DNA from: Axinella damicornis
Lineage: Eukaryota > Porifera > Demospongiae > Axinellida > Axinellidae
Direction of reading: 5' to 3'
Length of the DNA: 64,000 nt
Assembly: GCA_963931865.1 (NCBI GenBank)
Contig: OZ007505.1
Coordinates: 8,801,415 to 8,865,414 of the forward strand
Part shown: piece after piece, positions 12,301-24,300 of the stretch
Numbering within the stretch: position 1 is the stretch's first letter
How the letters are laid out: every line of letters starts with the position of its first letter
Position numbers and translations under genes: made by a program
Notes under the pieces: generated by a model
What the model was told of the DNA's origin: nothing
Databases searched by the model: none
Seen by the model: only the letters and a program-made list of their open reading frames with translations

Positions 12301-15300
12301 CTCCTGGGCAGCCCACATTGACTCGGTATGCTCCAAGGCCAAAAGGCAGATTGGCCTACTATACAGACACTTCCACGAGGCAAGTCCATCCGCCAAAGCT
12401 CAACTGTACAAGTCCCTAGTTTTACCCATACTTGACTATTGCTCATCTCTTTTGGGACCTGTTCATGTCAACTAACTGGAATCCGTTCAAAAATTTGTAG
12501 CAAAGTTCGTGACCAGGCAATGGTCAGACAACCATGACAATCTGCTAAACCACCTCAACTGGCCTGAACTCAGAACCAGAAGAAAGAAACAGAAACTGTT
12601 GTTGTGCAACCGGATTTTGAAGGGCAGCTCAGTCCTTCCACCATCCCTCTTCACCCCCCACCCCTCTCCCCATGTGTAAAACTTGTATAGAGAAAAAAAA
12701 AGGGCTAGGTGGCAGTCTGTAAGCCCACTGAACAGGAGCCTCTGAGGCGTCATATACTCCCTCTCCATACCCGGTGATGCTCGACCATCTGAAGACGCTG
12801 AGAAGAGGCATGTCTGTTGCCAGTGGTCACATGACATCTTGACCCGACAACGACAGTGATGCTCTCGCGTCACAGTGCAGCCTGCTGAGGAGTCCTCGCA
12901 CTATGGACGAAAGCGCTCCAGGCTACTCCAGACTAATTGTGCAGAAGCTCACCTTGGTGACGAGAACTTGTGCTTCCCATTATTGGTTCAACCTAGCCTC
13001 GTACCCAGGCCCTCATGCGGAACGCGGAAGAGGGCCTGGTGACACTTGGCAAAATTCCCGTATGTGCTCAGTCAACATAATTGCGTAAGTGATTACATTC
13101 CTTACTTGGATGCATTCGAAATCACGCGGAAGGTAGCTGTTGGTGATGGCTAAGTAGAAAGTCCTTGTCAAGGAGTGACCAGAGGTGAGTCTTGAAGGCT
13201 ACAACAGCGGTTTTCTCAAACGGCTACACTTTTCACGGGGTAAAGAATGCAACTACTATGCAGTAATTGGCAATGGACGAACTTGATTCGCTTACCCGAA
13301 ATCAAGACTGCTGAGCTCAGCACATATGGGAATTTTGCCAAGTGTCACCAGGCCCACTTCCGCATTCCGCGTGTGGGCCTGGGAACGAGGCTAGGTTCAA
13401 CCATCGTAGGCAGTACGTGACATCACGTATGTGTGCAGTCATTGGGCTGAGTGCAAGTCAAAGTTGTTGAGAGTCTACTGAGGTATCACGAGGTGAGAGC
13501 AAGAGCATGGCATGTGGCATCGTTCTGAAAAGTAAACTTGCCCTACTAGGAGTGAGGCTACGTACCACTTGTACCATGCAAGAAAAGATCACTGAATTTC
13601 CTCCTGGCATGCTATGCATACTATTCCCATTAGCGGAGGCGTAACAGGAAACCCGACAGATCAAATTCCTTGGTGGCACCACAAAGAGATCAAACAGCTG
13701 TTGTGAATTGTCTCCTAATGGAATTTGTTAACAGAATCACAGGAGCCCATCTGGCCAGCAGTGTGGTCCCCGCCTACAGTTGCAAGACAATTCACGTTCT
13801 CCCAGGGTAATTCAGTTGTGGAGAAGACCACTGTAGAAGTCTAATTTAGCACCAACCACAACTTCAATACACAAAAGGTCTCCTCCGCAGATGAAACACT
13901 ACTTCCATTCCCAATGGTGTGTTGCCATGATATGGGTTTTTCTATGTCACAAATTATGTCTCCACACTTCGTCACGATTTGAACGTATGTCACCCCATTT
14001 AGCCAGGAAAAGGGAGGAATAACTGTTGGTTGGTTGGAAATCATGCACGTAGTTGTACATGTCACAGTACAGGGGGAAAATCAGCTAGTGCCATGCATGT
14101 CATGCAGATAACGACCATCCATCACGGATGCACACATGTACAACTGACGTATCTTACTGGTAAGTTATGACATAAGCAATCATGTCACAATACGATATCC
14201 ATCATGCACATTGTACGCATGTACAAGGACATGGATGTAGCTGCACATGCACAGTAACTGGTATAAAATCTGTGCATGTGCATATGGCATGGTGTCACCA
14301 AATTTTAAAGGTGACCATCCGCTGAATTCCCTTGTTTCTTAGCTTTATCAAGAGGTGGAATATGACAGGCCACAGGTAAATCCTTTTCAGTTTTTTGTAA
14401 GAAACATTTTGCTTTCTTGTTCATACGTAGTCTAATTATTTCTTTTACTTCCTCCACCTACTGTATCACACGGCCCAAGTTGCGGGTTTTTACAAATATC
14501 TTTGCCCCTGACACCTGGAACAAGGCTAATCGACACAACTGCAATACGTAGTGTTAGTACAGCATTGTGCCTGACCTCTTCATTGAACTCCTGGTAGGGG
14601 AAACAATGCTCAACACAATGTACCTTAAGGTTACGGGATACTCGTGCGTGCGCCGTCCAAAATGTATAGGGAAATGCATACTTAAGCTCGCTTACCAAAA
14701 ATCTCGAGTACGAAGAGCGTGAGCAACTTGATTCTGGCGGTGGAGGTGCGCTGTCACAAGGTGCAGGGCATGACGGAAGCTTTTTTTGATAGCATAATCC
14801 TTGGCAAACTTATCTGCTGTCTCGCTCGAGAAAAGCGGTAAATACGGCTTTTTGGTGAACTGAACTGCTCGTTTTTGCACGGCTATACAGCGTATCCGTA
14901 AAAGCTTCCGTCATGCCCTGCATCTTGTGACAGCGCACCTCCACCGCCAGAATCAAGTTGCTCACTCTCTTCGTACTCGAAATTTTTGGTTAGCGAGCTT
15001 AAGTATGCATTTCCCTATACATTTTGCACGGCGCGCGCACGAGTATCCCGTAACCTTAAGGTCACTATTATTTGAGGGCAAAAATTCCTAAATCTTGAAC
15101 ATGGTGCACGAAGGAGAGTCCCATGAGGAGGCTGGAGTACTAGGCTTTAATTACGAGTGAGCTAGTCTGGTCCGGGAGAGCCTTGAGCTCCCACACCACC
15201 CAAGGAGGGTTACCAGGCTAGTTTGAGCTCCCACCCAAGGAGGGTTACCAGGCTAGTTTGAGCTCCCACCCAAGGAGGGTTACCAGGCTAGTTTGAGCTC

Positions 15301-18300
15301 CCACCCAAGGAGGGTTACCAGGCTAGTTTGAGCTCCCACCCAAGGAGGGTTACCAGGCTAGTTTGAGCTCCCACCCAAGGAGGGTTACCAGGCTAGTTTT
15401 GAGCTCCCACCCAAGGAGGGTTACCAGGCTAGTTTGAGCTCCCACCCAAGGAGGGTTACCAGGCTAGTTTGAGCTCCCACCCAAGGAGGGTTACCAGGCT
15501 AGTTTTGAGCTCCCACCCAAGGAGGGTTACCAGGCTAGCCTTAAGCTCCCACCCAAGGAGGGTTACCAGGCTAGTTTGAGCTCACACCCAAGTTGAGGGT
15601 TAGCAGGTTAGCAGGTTAGCTTTGAGCTCCAGCCAAGGAGATTTCCAGAGGAATTGGTAAGAGCGACGACTGATGTGGTGAATGAAGAACAAGGAGAAGT
15701 GAGTTTAGTACTGCAGCAAACAGATGGTTGGTTGGTTGATGGGAGAGACCCATGGAGTCCGTGATCCAGCCTGAGACCCTCTGAATACCAGACAGTAGCC
15801 TCGAACCCAGCCTGGGTTCAACCAGACAGATGCTCTTATCGCTAAACCACTGGGACCCCAGGGCAGAGGACAAGAACATATCTACGTACAGTAGAAACGT
15901 CTAGCTGTCTCAACCAAATTCGAATTTGATCTCCTTAAACTGGGACAGGCTGAGAATAGCGACCCAAGGGCCCAATCCTGACACACTCTGGTGTCATCTC
16001 ACAGCCATACGACCGGTGGTGGAAACAACATCCAGCTTTCGGACGGTTGGCCGTTCATTTTCTGGCTTGCTACATGTAACTATTCGCTCTGACAAGGTAT
16101 TGATTGGCAGAATTAAAGTTTGTTAGGAGGTTGTCAGGGAGACACACAGAAACAACACACTAATCCGTTCCAATCCACTAGTACAGTTACAGTACAACTC
16201 CGATGGTGTTAGTACAGTACTGTGTCTGACCTCCTTCCCACGGTAATAGGCAGGAACTCATACTCTACTCCACTGGGCTCTCACAGATTAAAGGTCATCG
16301 TGCTCACAGATTTAAGTTCTGTACACACCCCCCAAATTATCCACAGGGCATACAATGTGCGTACTTACCCCATGCGCACGCATGCACAGCAGGGGTTGAG
16401 TGATTGCCGTGTCTGTCAGTCTGTCTGTCTACTTATTACAGCAGTCTGAGAGGTGATTCTTATAAGCGCCAGAAAATATTGTCTACATAACTCACAGACC
16501 AGACATCCACTTGAGAGGTTGAGAAAAGCTGGATGAAGGTCGAAAGTGCTCTCCATCGAAATTATCGAATGAAACCATACCTTGATTTCTACTAATGCAT
16601 GTTGAATGCACAGTCTGTGCATTCCAAACGTTGCTGCAAACAGTACAGGCGATCCCCTGCATACAGCGCACAGGGTAAGTGCTCTACTGGGCACGCTTGT
16701 TTATTGAAGCGATACATATGCACCACAATGCTTACATCACTCTGTAACACTCCACCAAAGATCTCAGAGACAATGGTGGACTTCTTGCTGGTTCTCTCAA
16801 TGGTGGTGCCAAAGACGGACCCCTCAGCCAGCTCTGTGTGCATCTTGTCCAGCAAGTAGCGCATGAACTCGTGGGCATCCTGTTGCTGGTACCCTCTGCA
16901 GAAACAACAGACCATGACAAGTTAATGTACATGTGCTCTGGCGAACACTCTTGTCACGCAAGCCTGTCACAGTCCATTCTGTGGAACTGATTGCTTTCAG
17001 CATCAGCACACGGAGGGTAGGTTGCCAATACTGCAAGCAATTAGCACTGTGGAATGGAAGGGGTCTGGTTTGCAACATTATGAACACACATATATAGCTA
17101 AACTGGTCAATGGCAGTCCCAAGGTGCAAGATATTGCAGGGTGAATACGGCACGGGAGACATTTAATATTAGTGGACAAGGGAGACCAAATAACCATACT
17201 CTGAGGGGGAACCTGTTGGTAGAGAATATCTTCAAGATGAGAGGATTACTACTGAGATCCACATGCAGATAGTGTCATTCCCAGACTCATTGTCCATCTC
17301 TCCTTCCTTCCCCTCCTCTTCACTCTCCATGACTCACTCTCCTTCCATCCCCCCCCCTTCTTAAAGACAGGTGATATGAGAACAGGACTCAGGGAAAAGG
17401 TGGTCTCAGAAAGAGACTTAGAAGCAGGTGGTCTCAGTATGAGATTCAGGGGCAGGTGGTCTGGGGATGAGACTTAGGAATAGTAGAGGCAGGCAGCCTT
17501 GGTATGAGATTTACGGACTGGTGGTTTACCTGAATCTTGGCACCAGCTTCCAGATGACAGAGAAGAGTGAGTCGGGTGAGTGCACTCCGCTCTCCTCCCA
17601 GAGTGCACACGCCACCTTACGCATCTCCTCCACCAGACACCTGCAACAGAAGAGTGGAGAAAGGGAAACCCCAGTTCATTAGTGACAGCCAGAAATAACT
17701 TTACTTGCAACAATGCCTGTCAAACACACCACATAGACTTACACTTCATCAACACCATTTTGTCTGGTATGATACTTGTGCATGCGTTTGGAGATGGAGG
17801 ATTCGAGGGAGGGAAGTTCCTTGAAGTAGCAACTAAACTCCTCTATGTTACTGCACATAGTGGTGTGGTGTGTGTAGGAAGAGAGGGAAGGAAAGAGGAG
17901 ATGGGGGGGGGGGGGGGGGGGGGGGGGGCAAGGGGGGAAGAGGATGGGGAGGGGGGAGAGAGGGGGCAATGTGGGAAAGAGGATGGGGAGGGGGAGGGGG
18001 AGGATGGAGGGAAGGGAGGAAAGGGGAGGAAAGGGAAGGAGAGGGAGGAGATGAGGGAAGAAAGAAGGGAGGAAGGGAGGAGAAGAGGGAGGAGATGGAA
18101 AGAGGAAGGGAGGGAGGAGAGCATGGAGAAGAGGGAGGAGAGGGAGGAAGGGAGGGAGGAAGGGAGGGAGGAAGGGAGGGGGGCAAGAGGAGGGGGAAGT
18201 GGGGAGAGGAGAGGAGAGAGGGAGAGGAGAGGAGAGAGGGAGAGGGAGAAGGGGAGGAGGAAAAGAAATCCAGGATAATTATAACAACTTGTACACCATT

Positions 18301-21300
18301 ACATGACATCTACTGACATTTCGTAATTACAGACTAGAGACTGTAGTCTAGCCGAGACCTAGTAGGAAAGTTCCACCATTCACACTCATGCACAATCAAA
18401 ATACCCATCTCTGTCCGAGAATAAAGACATTTTAGTATCATTTGCCCGTGTCATCATAACCATTTAAGGTTCTACCTCTTCTGGTCTAAGGATAGGCTGA
18501 AACGTAGACAATACGTCGTCTACAGCATCACCCTCAAGACAAGTCCGTTCTTTCTCCCACAAGCTAGCCGTGACATTCGAACATGCCCCACAGCCAAAAT
18601 CCTACACTACAAGTGTAAACTCTAGGCAAGACAATAATTCTCAGCAAGTGAACATGACACTTTGAAACTCTGTAGAGTATAGAGCTGAAATTCTATCTCA
18701 GGAAGCAGCTGACCTGAGCGATTGCAGGATGGCATTCATGAAACATGTGTTGCCTAGGTTGAGGAGGCCAGCTGTCCGCACAGCACACGTGTGGCCATTC
18801 TGGGAGAGAGAGAAAAAAATTAACAAATTTCAAAGTTATGATGAGGATAAAAGTGGAGTGGAGCAGCACTTAAGTAGAGTAAGTAACTGATTATCGGACG
18901 ACATGACATCGGATGTGCTAGAGTATATTACCGGAAGTAGGCGGGACCTTCAGTCGATATTACAGACCCATCGCACTTTGAGTTGAAAGTTTGGTGATTC
19001 TCTGTTGCTTGGTTCTGGAACTACAGCCAGCCAAAGCTAGATCCGAAACAAGGTATGATCGGACAAAATTGATGTATTATCGGATGACACTCCCTGCTTC
19101 TTCTCTGAAGGAACTTTCTCTACATTTTTGGGAAGCCTCATGATCCCTCTGCTGCAGGCTCACTTTTTGTCACCGTGGCTGATTCGAGTACTAGAGAATA
19201 TCACCGAATGTTACTTCTGATATTTCCACATGCTGAGAACCTGTTCGTGGAAGCAACTGTTTGCTGCAGGTTCTGTGATGGAAGGCAAGCAGAAGACGAA
19301 CGAAAAAATCATCGTGCAGAACGCCTACACTAGTGCGATCGAGTGATCGACTGTTGCGATGGATGGGCGTGACTGTGACGTTGACGCAATTCGGTTTGCC
19401 AGGCCATTTCTCCTACATGGCCGGGAACGAGGCTAATAGCTAATTAGGTGGCAGGATAAGAAAAAGACTCGATAATACTTGGCAATCCAGAGGGCTGCCT
19501 TCATCGTCTTGTTAGGAAATACAAGTGATTAAATTGCTTAATAGTGTCTAATTTGTACACATTAATCTCCTGCACATCAATTCAGCCAAGTTCCCAGACC
19601 CTTTGGGGAGGGTCTGGGAACGAGGTCAGGAGACTAGGCCAAGGCATGACAGGCGTGCCTACATTGAGTTTGATCATCTTGGGAGGGGGAGGCTGTTCGT
19701 CTTTGTCGCAGCTGTCTGAGTTGGGGGACCTTGACCGTGATCTAAGGGGACGAGAGAACACACCATTACACAGGTGATTAGTCACACGAACTATAGCGCC
19801 TTCTGATGTGCCACCCACCCAAATACTTGGAATACTTACTGACATTACCACCAGGAGCCCTCGTGGCATTCACATGACTGATTGAATATTCAAGACTAGC
19901 TTCGTTCTCAGGCCCCACCCCACCGACAAAGGAGGGCCTGGTATATATCCACTGTTTGTGCATGGGTTTGATTTCCCAGAAAGCTTGGGAAATCATGGAC
20001 TACCATGTTATATCCATACAACCAAGAGTAGCGATTGAGTTTGATGATTGAGCACTCTCCTATGACATTTTGTGACTCCACCTAGAACAGGTAGATCAAT
20101 TAGCGGACACCATCCATATTCGGATGCGCTAACTAGTGTGGAAGTTGTACAATTGTGGAAGTGGGCGTGACCTTCCTTCGATAGTGCACATCCATCTCAC
20201 TGTGCAGTGCAAGTTTGGTGTTGCTCTCTTGTTTGGCTCTGGAGTTATAATCTGTCAAAGACATAACTCCAAAACAGCTATAATCGGACAATTGTATGCA
20301 TTATCGGACGTCGCTCCCCGTTGCTTCCTCTGAACCAGTTTTTGGCAGGATTTCTGCAGCTTGGTGGAGCCCCAAGACCCTTCTGCTGCACGCCCAATTT
20401 TTGATGTTGTAGCTGCCTCAGGCGCTGAGGGGTGTCATTGGAATGTTGACCAAGTCTCGCCCTCTTTGATTGGACAGTGGATTTCCCCATGTTTTTAGTA
20501 TGACGCCGCCAACACCGCTTTGGGGCCACAATGCGGACATCACTGGAATGTGCAGCTTCTCAGCAACACAACGGTACAAGTCCGGTGTTCATACGTCGTG
20601 GTGTTCATACGTCGTGTTGTTCTCGAGATGGAGCTGTTCTTCTCCATTTTCTTCTAGTCTATCGAACATGATTATGTATCAAGCAATACTGGATGGAAAG
20701 ACGAAAAACAGCTCCATCTCGAGAACTATACGACGTATGAACACCGGACTTGTACCGTTGTGTTGCTGAGAAGCTGCACATTCCAGTGATGTCCATATCG
20801 TGGCCCCAAAGCGGTGTTGGCGGCATCCATACTTAAAACATGGCGAAATCCACTGTCCGATCAAAGAGGGCGAGACTTGGTCAACATTCCAATGACACCC
20901 CTCCCCTCAGTGCCTGAGGCAGCTACAACACCAAATTATTAGGCGTGCAGCAGAAGGGTCTTGGGGCTCCACCAAGCTGCAGAAATCCCGCCGAAAACTG
21001 GTTCAGAGGAAGCAACGGGGAGCGGCGTCCGATAATGCATACAATTGTCCGATTATAGCTGTTTCAGAGTTTTGTTTTTCACAGATTATAACTCCAGAGC
21101 TAAATAAGAGAGCAACACCAAACTTGCAACGCACAGTGAGATGGATGTGCAATATCGACGGAAGGTCACGCCCACTTCTGCAATTGTACAACTTCTGCGC
21201 TAGCATGTACGAATATGGATGGTGTCCGATAATTGATAACCTTCTCTATAATACCCTCCACTTCTGCTGTTTACCAATAGAAAGGCGTGTTTATATGGCT

Positions 21301-24300
21301 CACCGACCGAGTTTCAAACGTCTGTGTGCTATAAATGAACCATCATGGACTATAAGTTAGCAAGAGTTGCTAGTAATTCGTGCAGCTCTGGTGATATCCC
21401 AGCCTGATCACGTTCTGGTGGAGTGTCACATCATCAGGTATGTGGCTGTGTTCTGTGTCATATGCACCTCCCCCTTCGTCTTCGAAAGACATAATTGTTA
21501 CATGCATGCGCTAACAGTGGATAATAGGCCCTACTTTCTCAGCTGGGGCGGGGCCTGGGAATGCTAGCTCATGACAAGCAGTACAGTCTGCCTCCCCTAG
21601 CACTTCCCCATGTGGCACTGCCCTTTGTTGCCAGAGACATAATAGTAAGCTGCAGTTGTGCTCAAAATACCATACCGCCTACACAGAATTTTCTTGACAG
21701 CCCTCAGCAGGTCCGCTTTTATTGTACTGTGACAGTCATCGTCCTCACTGTACCAAGGCTGACACAATACATGGTAGCCTCGTTCCCAGGACGTTCCCAC
21801 CTCCAGTATTTCATCGCTTCCAGTATAAAATACGGCAGGGGAAGGCCTGGGAGATCTGGTCACGTGTGATGCCATCAAGTAGACACATGGTAGACACACG
21901 GAGGGCGGTGCTCAACGAAGAATCTCGACGTCCTGTGTTGTACTGTCCGTCCAATGGCTGGATATCAGAGCGTCTGCAAGGCAGACGATCGATACCGTTT
22001 GTTGCTCACAACGCCGGGGACCGATCAATGCAAAACAGGTGTTTTAACGGTTGGGCACCGCCCCCCGTGTGTCTACCATCTGTCTACCTGACGTCATCGC
22101 ATGTGACCAGATCTCCCAGGGAGCTATCCCGGAGTGGTTTTCAAAGCTTCAATTCTATTGGCTATATAACAATATAAACCACACCCTAACCTGACATAAT
22201 ATACCCTAAGTATGCACTGTATGACGTAAGTGACCTAAGTGAACCAATCAGAAGCGAGCTTAGAAAACTACTCCGGTACTGTAGCTCCCAGGCCTTCCCC
22301 CGCCTCATTTCATACTGGAAGCGATGAAATACTGGCGGTGGGAACGGCCTGGGAACGAGGCTAATACATGGTACAGTGTATAAGCATATAGGAATTCTGG
22401 GAGCATTGTACTCTTGTAAAAGTGTGGAGTGGAAGGAGCTGTGATGTAATGTCATGTGAAGATCTTTGCTGATAAAAACGTCACATGACAAAAGTGTTAT
22501 AGTTATCAATTCCAATGCTAGCTACGTATATACCCTGCCAACGGCGGGGATATTTAGTGGGTCACATGGTAACGGCAGTTTTGGACAATGAGGCACTACT
22601 TATGGCAGTACCAGCCCATGTTAATTTGCCCTACTTGGACAGTACAACTGAGTACACACAAGTAGGGTTGTGAACCTTCTCCTCTGCAACTATATCAGGT
22701 TCCTGGAAGCCCAATACTGGATACAGATGGTTAAATGTATAATTAGACAAGCATATAAGTAGCTTCGCTCGCTTCGCTCGCTTCGCTCACTCAGCTACTA
22801 CCCCCTCGTTCGCCTACCGTGAGTAATCCAGCGTCGGGCAGCTCTCTGTGCAGAGCTGCTACTCCCCGATTGCGTCCGCTTCGAATCAGCTGCTGCTTCC
22901 GGGCCCGATTGCATCCGCTTCAACTGCTGCTCCCGTTTGCGTCCGCTTCGACTGCTGCTCCCCGATTGCATGCATCCGCTTGCTGGATTCCAGCTGCTCA
23001 ATGTTCTCGAACATTCGCGGTTCAGCAAATAAAAATAAAGTACGAAGGTCGTGCGTCACTATAGTCTAGTCCCGCCCCACGAACATCCCACTTCCGTCAC
23101 TCACAGACACACATTAAAATCTTAATGTATTGATGTAGACATGCTAGCACGGCTCTCCAGGTATTATAGTTCGCTGATCAGTACGGGTGTTTCCACCTTG
23201 GCCTCTGCGTGTCCTCTGTTCTTTGATGTCACAAACTTGCAAGTCCAACAATTCGAAGTCTACTACTGCTCTGACTGTACTAAAAGTAGTATGGAATCTG
23301 ACCGTACCAAGGTAGTATGGAACAGCAAACACATGTCCGGCATCATTACAGTTTCATAGCAACCAATCATACATGACGCCATTCTGGGCACATGGTATTA
23401 TTTTGCAAATGTACACACAAACAAACAAATGCAGAAAAGGCAAAGCAATCTTAGAACCAACCAGCCACGTGCAAAGCACATGGTCAGCTGGCAAAAACTA
23501 GCCATTGGTATTACCTGGTGTCCATCTGCTCCTTAACTTCCACTCTGAGGTCCCCAATCACCACATTGTCGTTCACCACAAATTCATCGTGCTCATAGCT
23601 ACAGAAGGCACAAGGTACATACACACAGCAGTTAGAGTCCAATACAAATACTGGAGGAGATATAATAAGTTGCTGCAGCAATCTGACGGCAGCTGAACAG
23701 TGATTATCAATACGTTTTGGACCTGCGTGTATAGCTGATATGTACAACCATAGAAAACTTTAACCTCGTTCCCAGGACTAGGCCATTTTTTCTTCTTTAC
23801 ATGTATGCTGACAATAATACATAGTAGCAGAGGAAAGGTGGAAGTAGGGGGAGATATGTAGCCTCGTTCCCAGGCTGTTCCCACCGCCAGTATTTACAGC
23901 AGAGGAAGGCTTCGGAGATCTGGCCACGTGCTGTCCCATCAGGTTGATCGTGGTAGTCACACGGAGGGTGGTGCCCAATGAAGAATCTCGATGTCCTGTC
24001 TTGTACTGTCGTCCAAAGTCTGGATGTCAGAGTGTTCACAAGGCAGACGATCTATAGCATTCGTTGTTCACAACGCCGGGGACAGATCGACACGAACAGG
24101 TATTATAAATGGTAGGGCATTGCCCCCCGTGTGTCTAACATTTGTCTACCTGACATCATCGCACGTGACCAGATCTCCCAGGCCTTCCCGCACCTCATTT
24201 CATACTGGAAGCGATGAAATACTGGCGGTGGGAACGGCCTGGGAATGAGGCTAGGAGATAAGTATGCTCCACACATTTGGCTTGCTCAATCACTAGTCCA

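Larger units (their letters stand above)
13733..17319. repeat. Segmental duplicate, copy B (partner 1-3164)
   Basis: This copy is continuous with USP3 exons 8, 7 and 6 on its right side, so it is the copy embedded in the intact gene order. It holds exon 9 at 16736-16895, a longer version of the tandem array (35-bp units) and a TTAA-flanked transposon that copy A lacks. Confidence 0.93.

Noticed and set aside
14692..14880. 62-codon frame in the TTAA element
   Set aside because: It is built from the inverted-repeat arm and is not a transposase.
17580..18316. 232-codon Gly/Glu/Arg-rich frame and opposite Pro/Ser/Leu frames
   Set aside because: They are pure consequence of a purine-only tract lying between USP3 exons 6 and 7, and they overlap exon 7 antisense.
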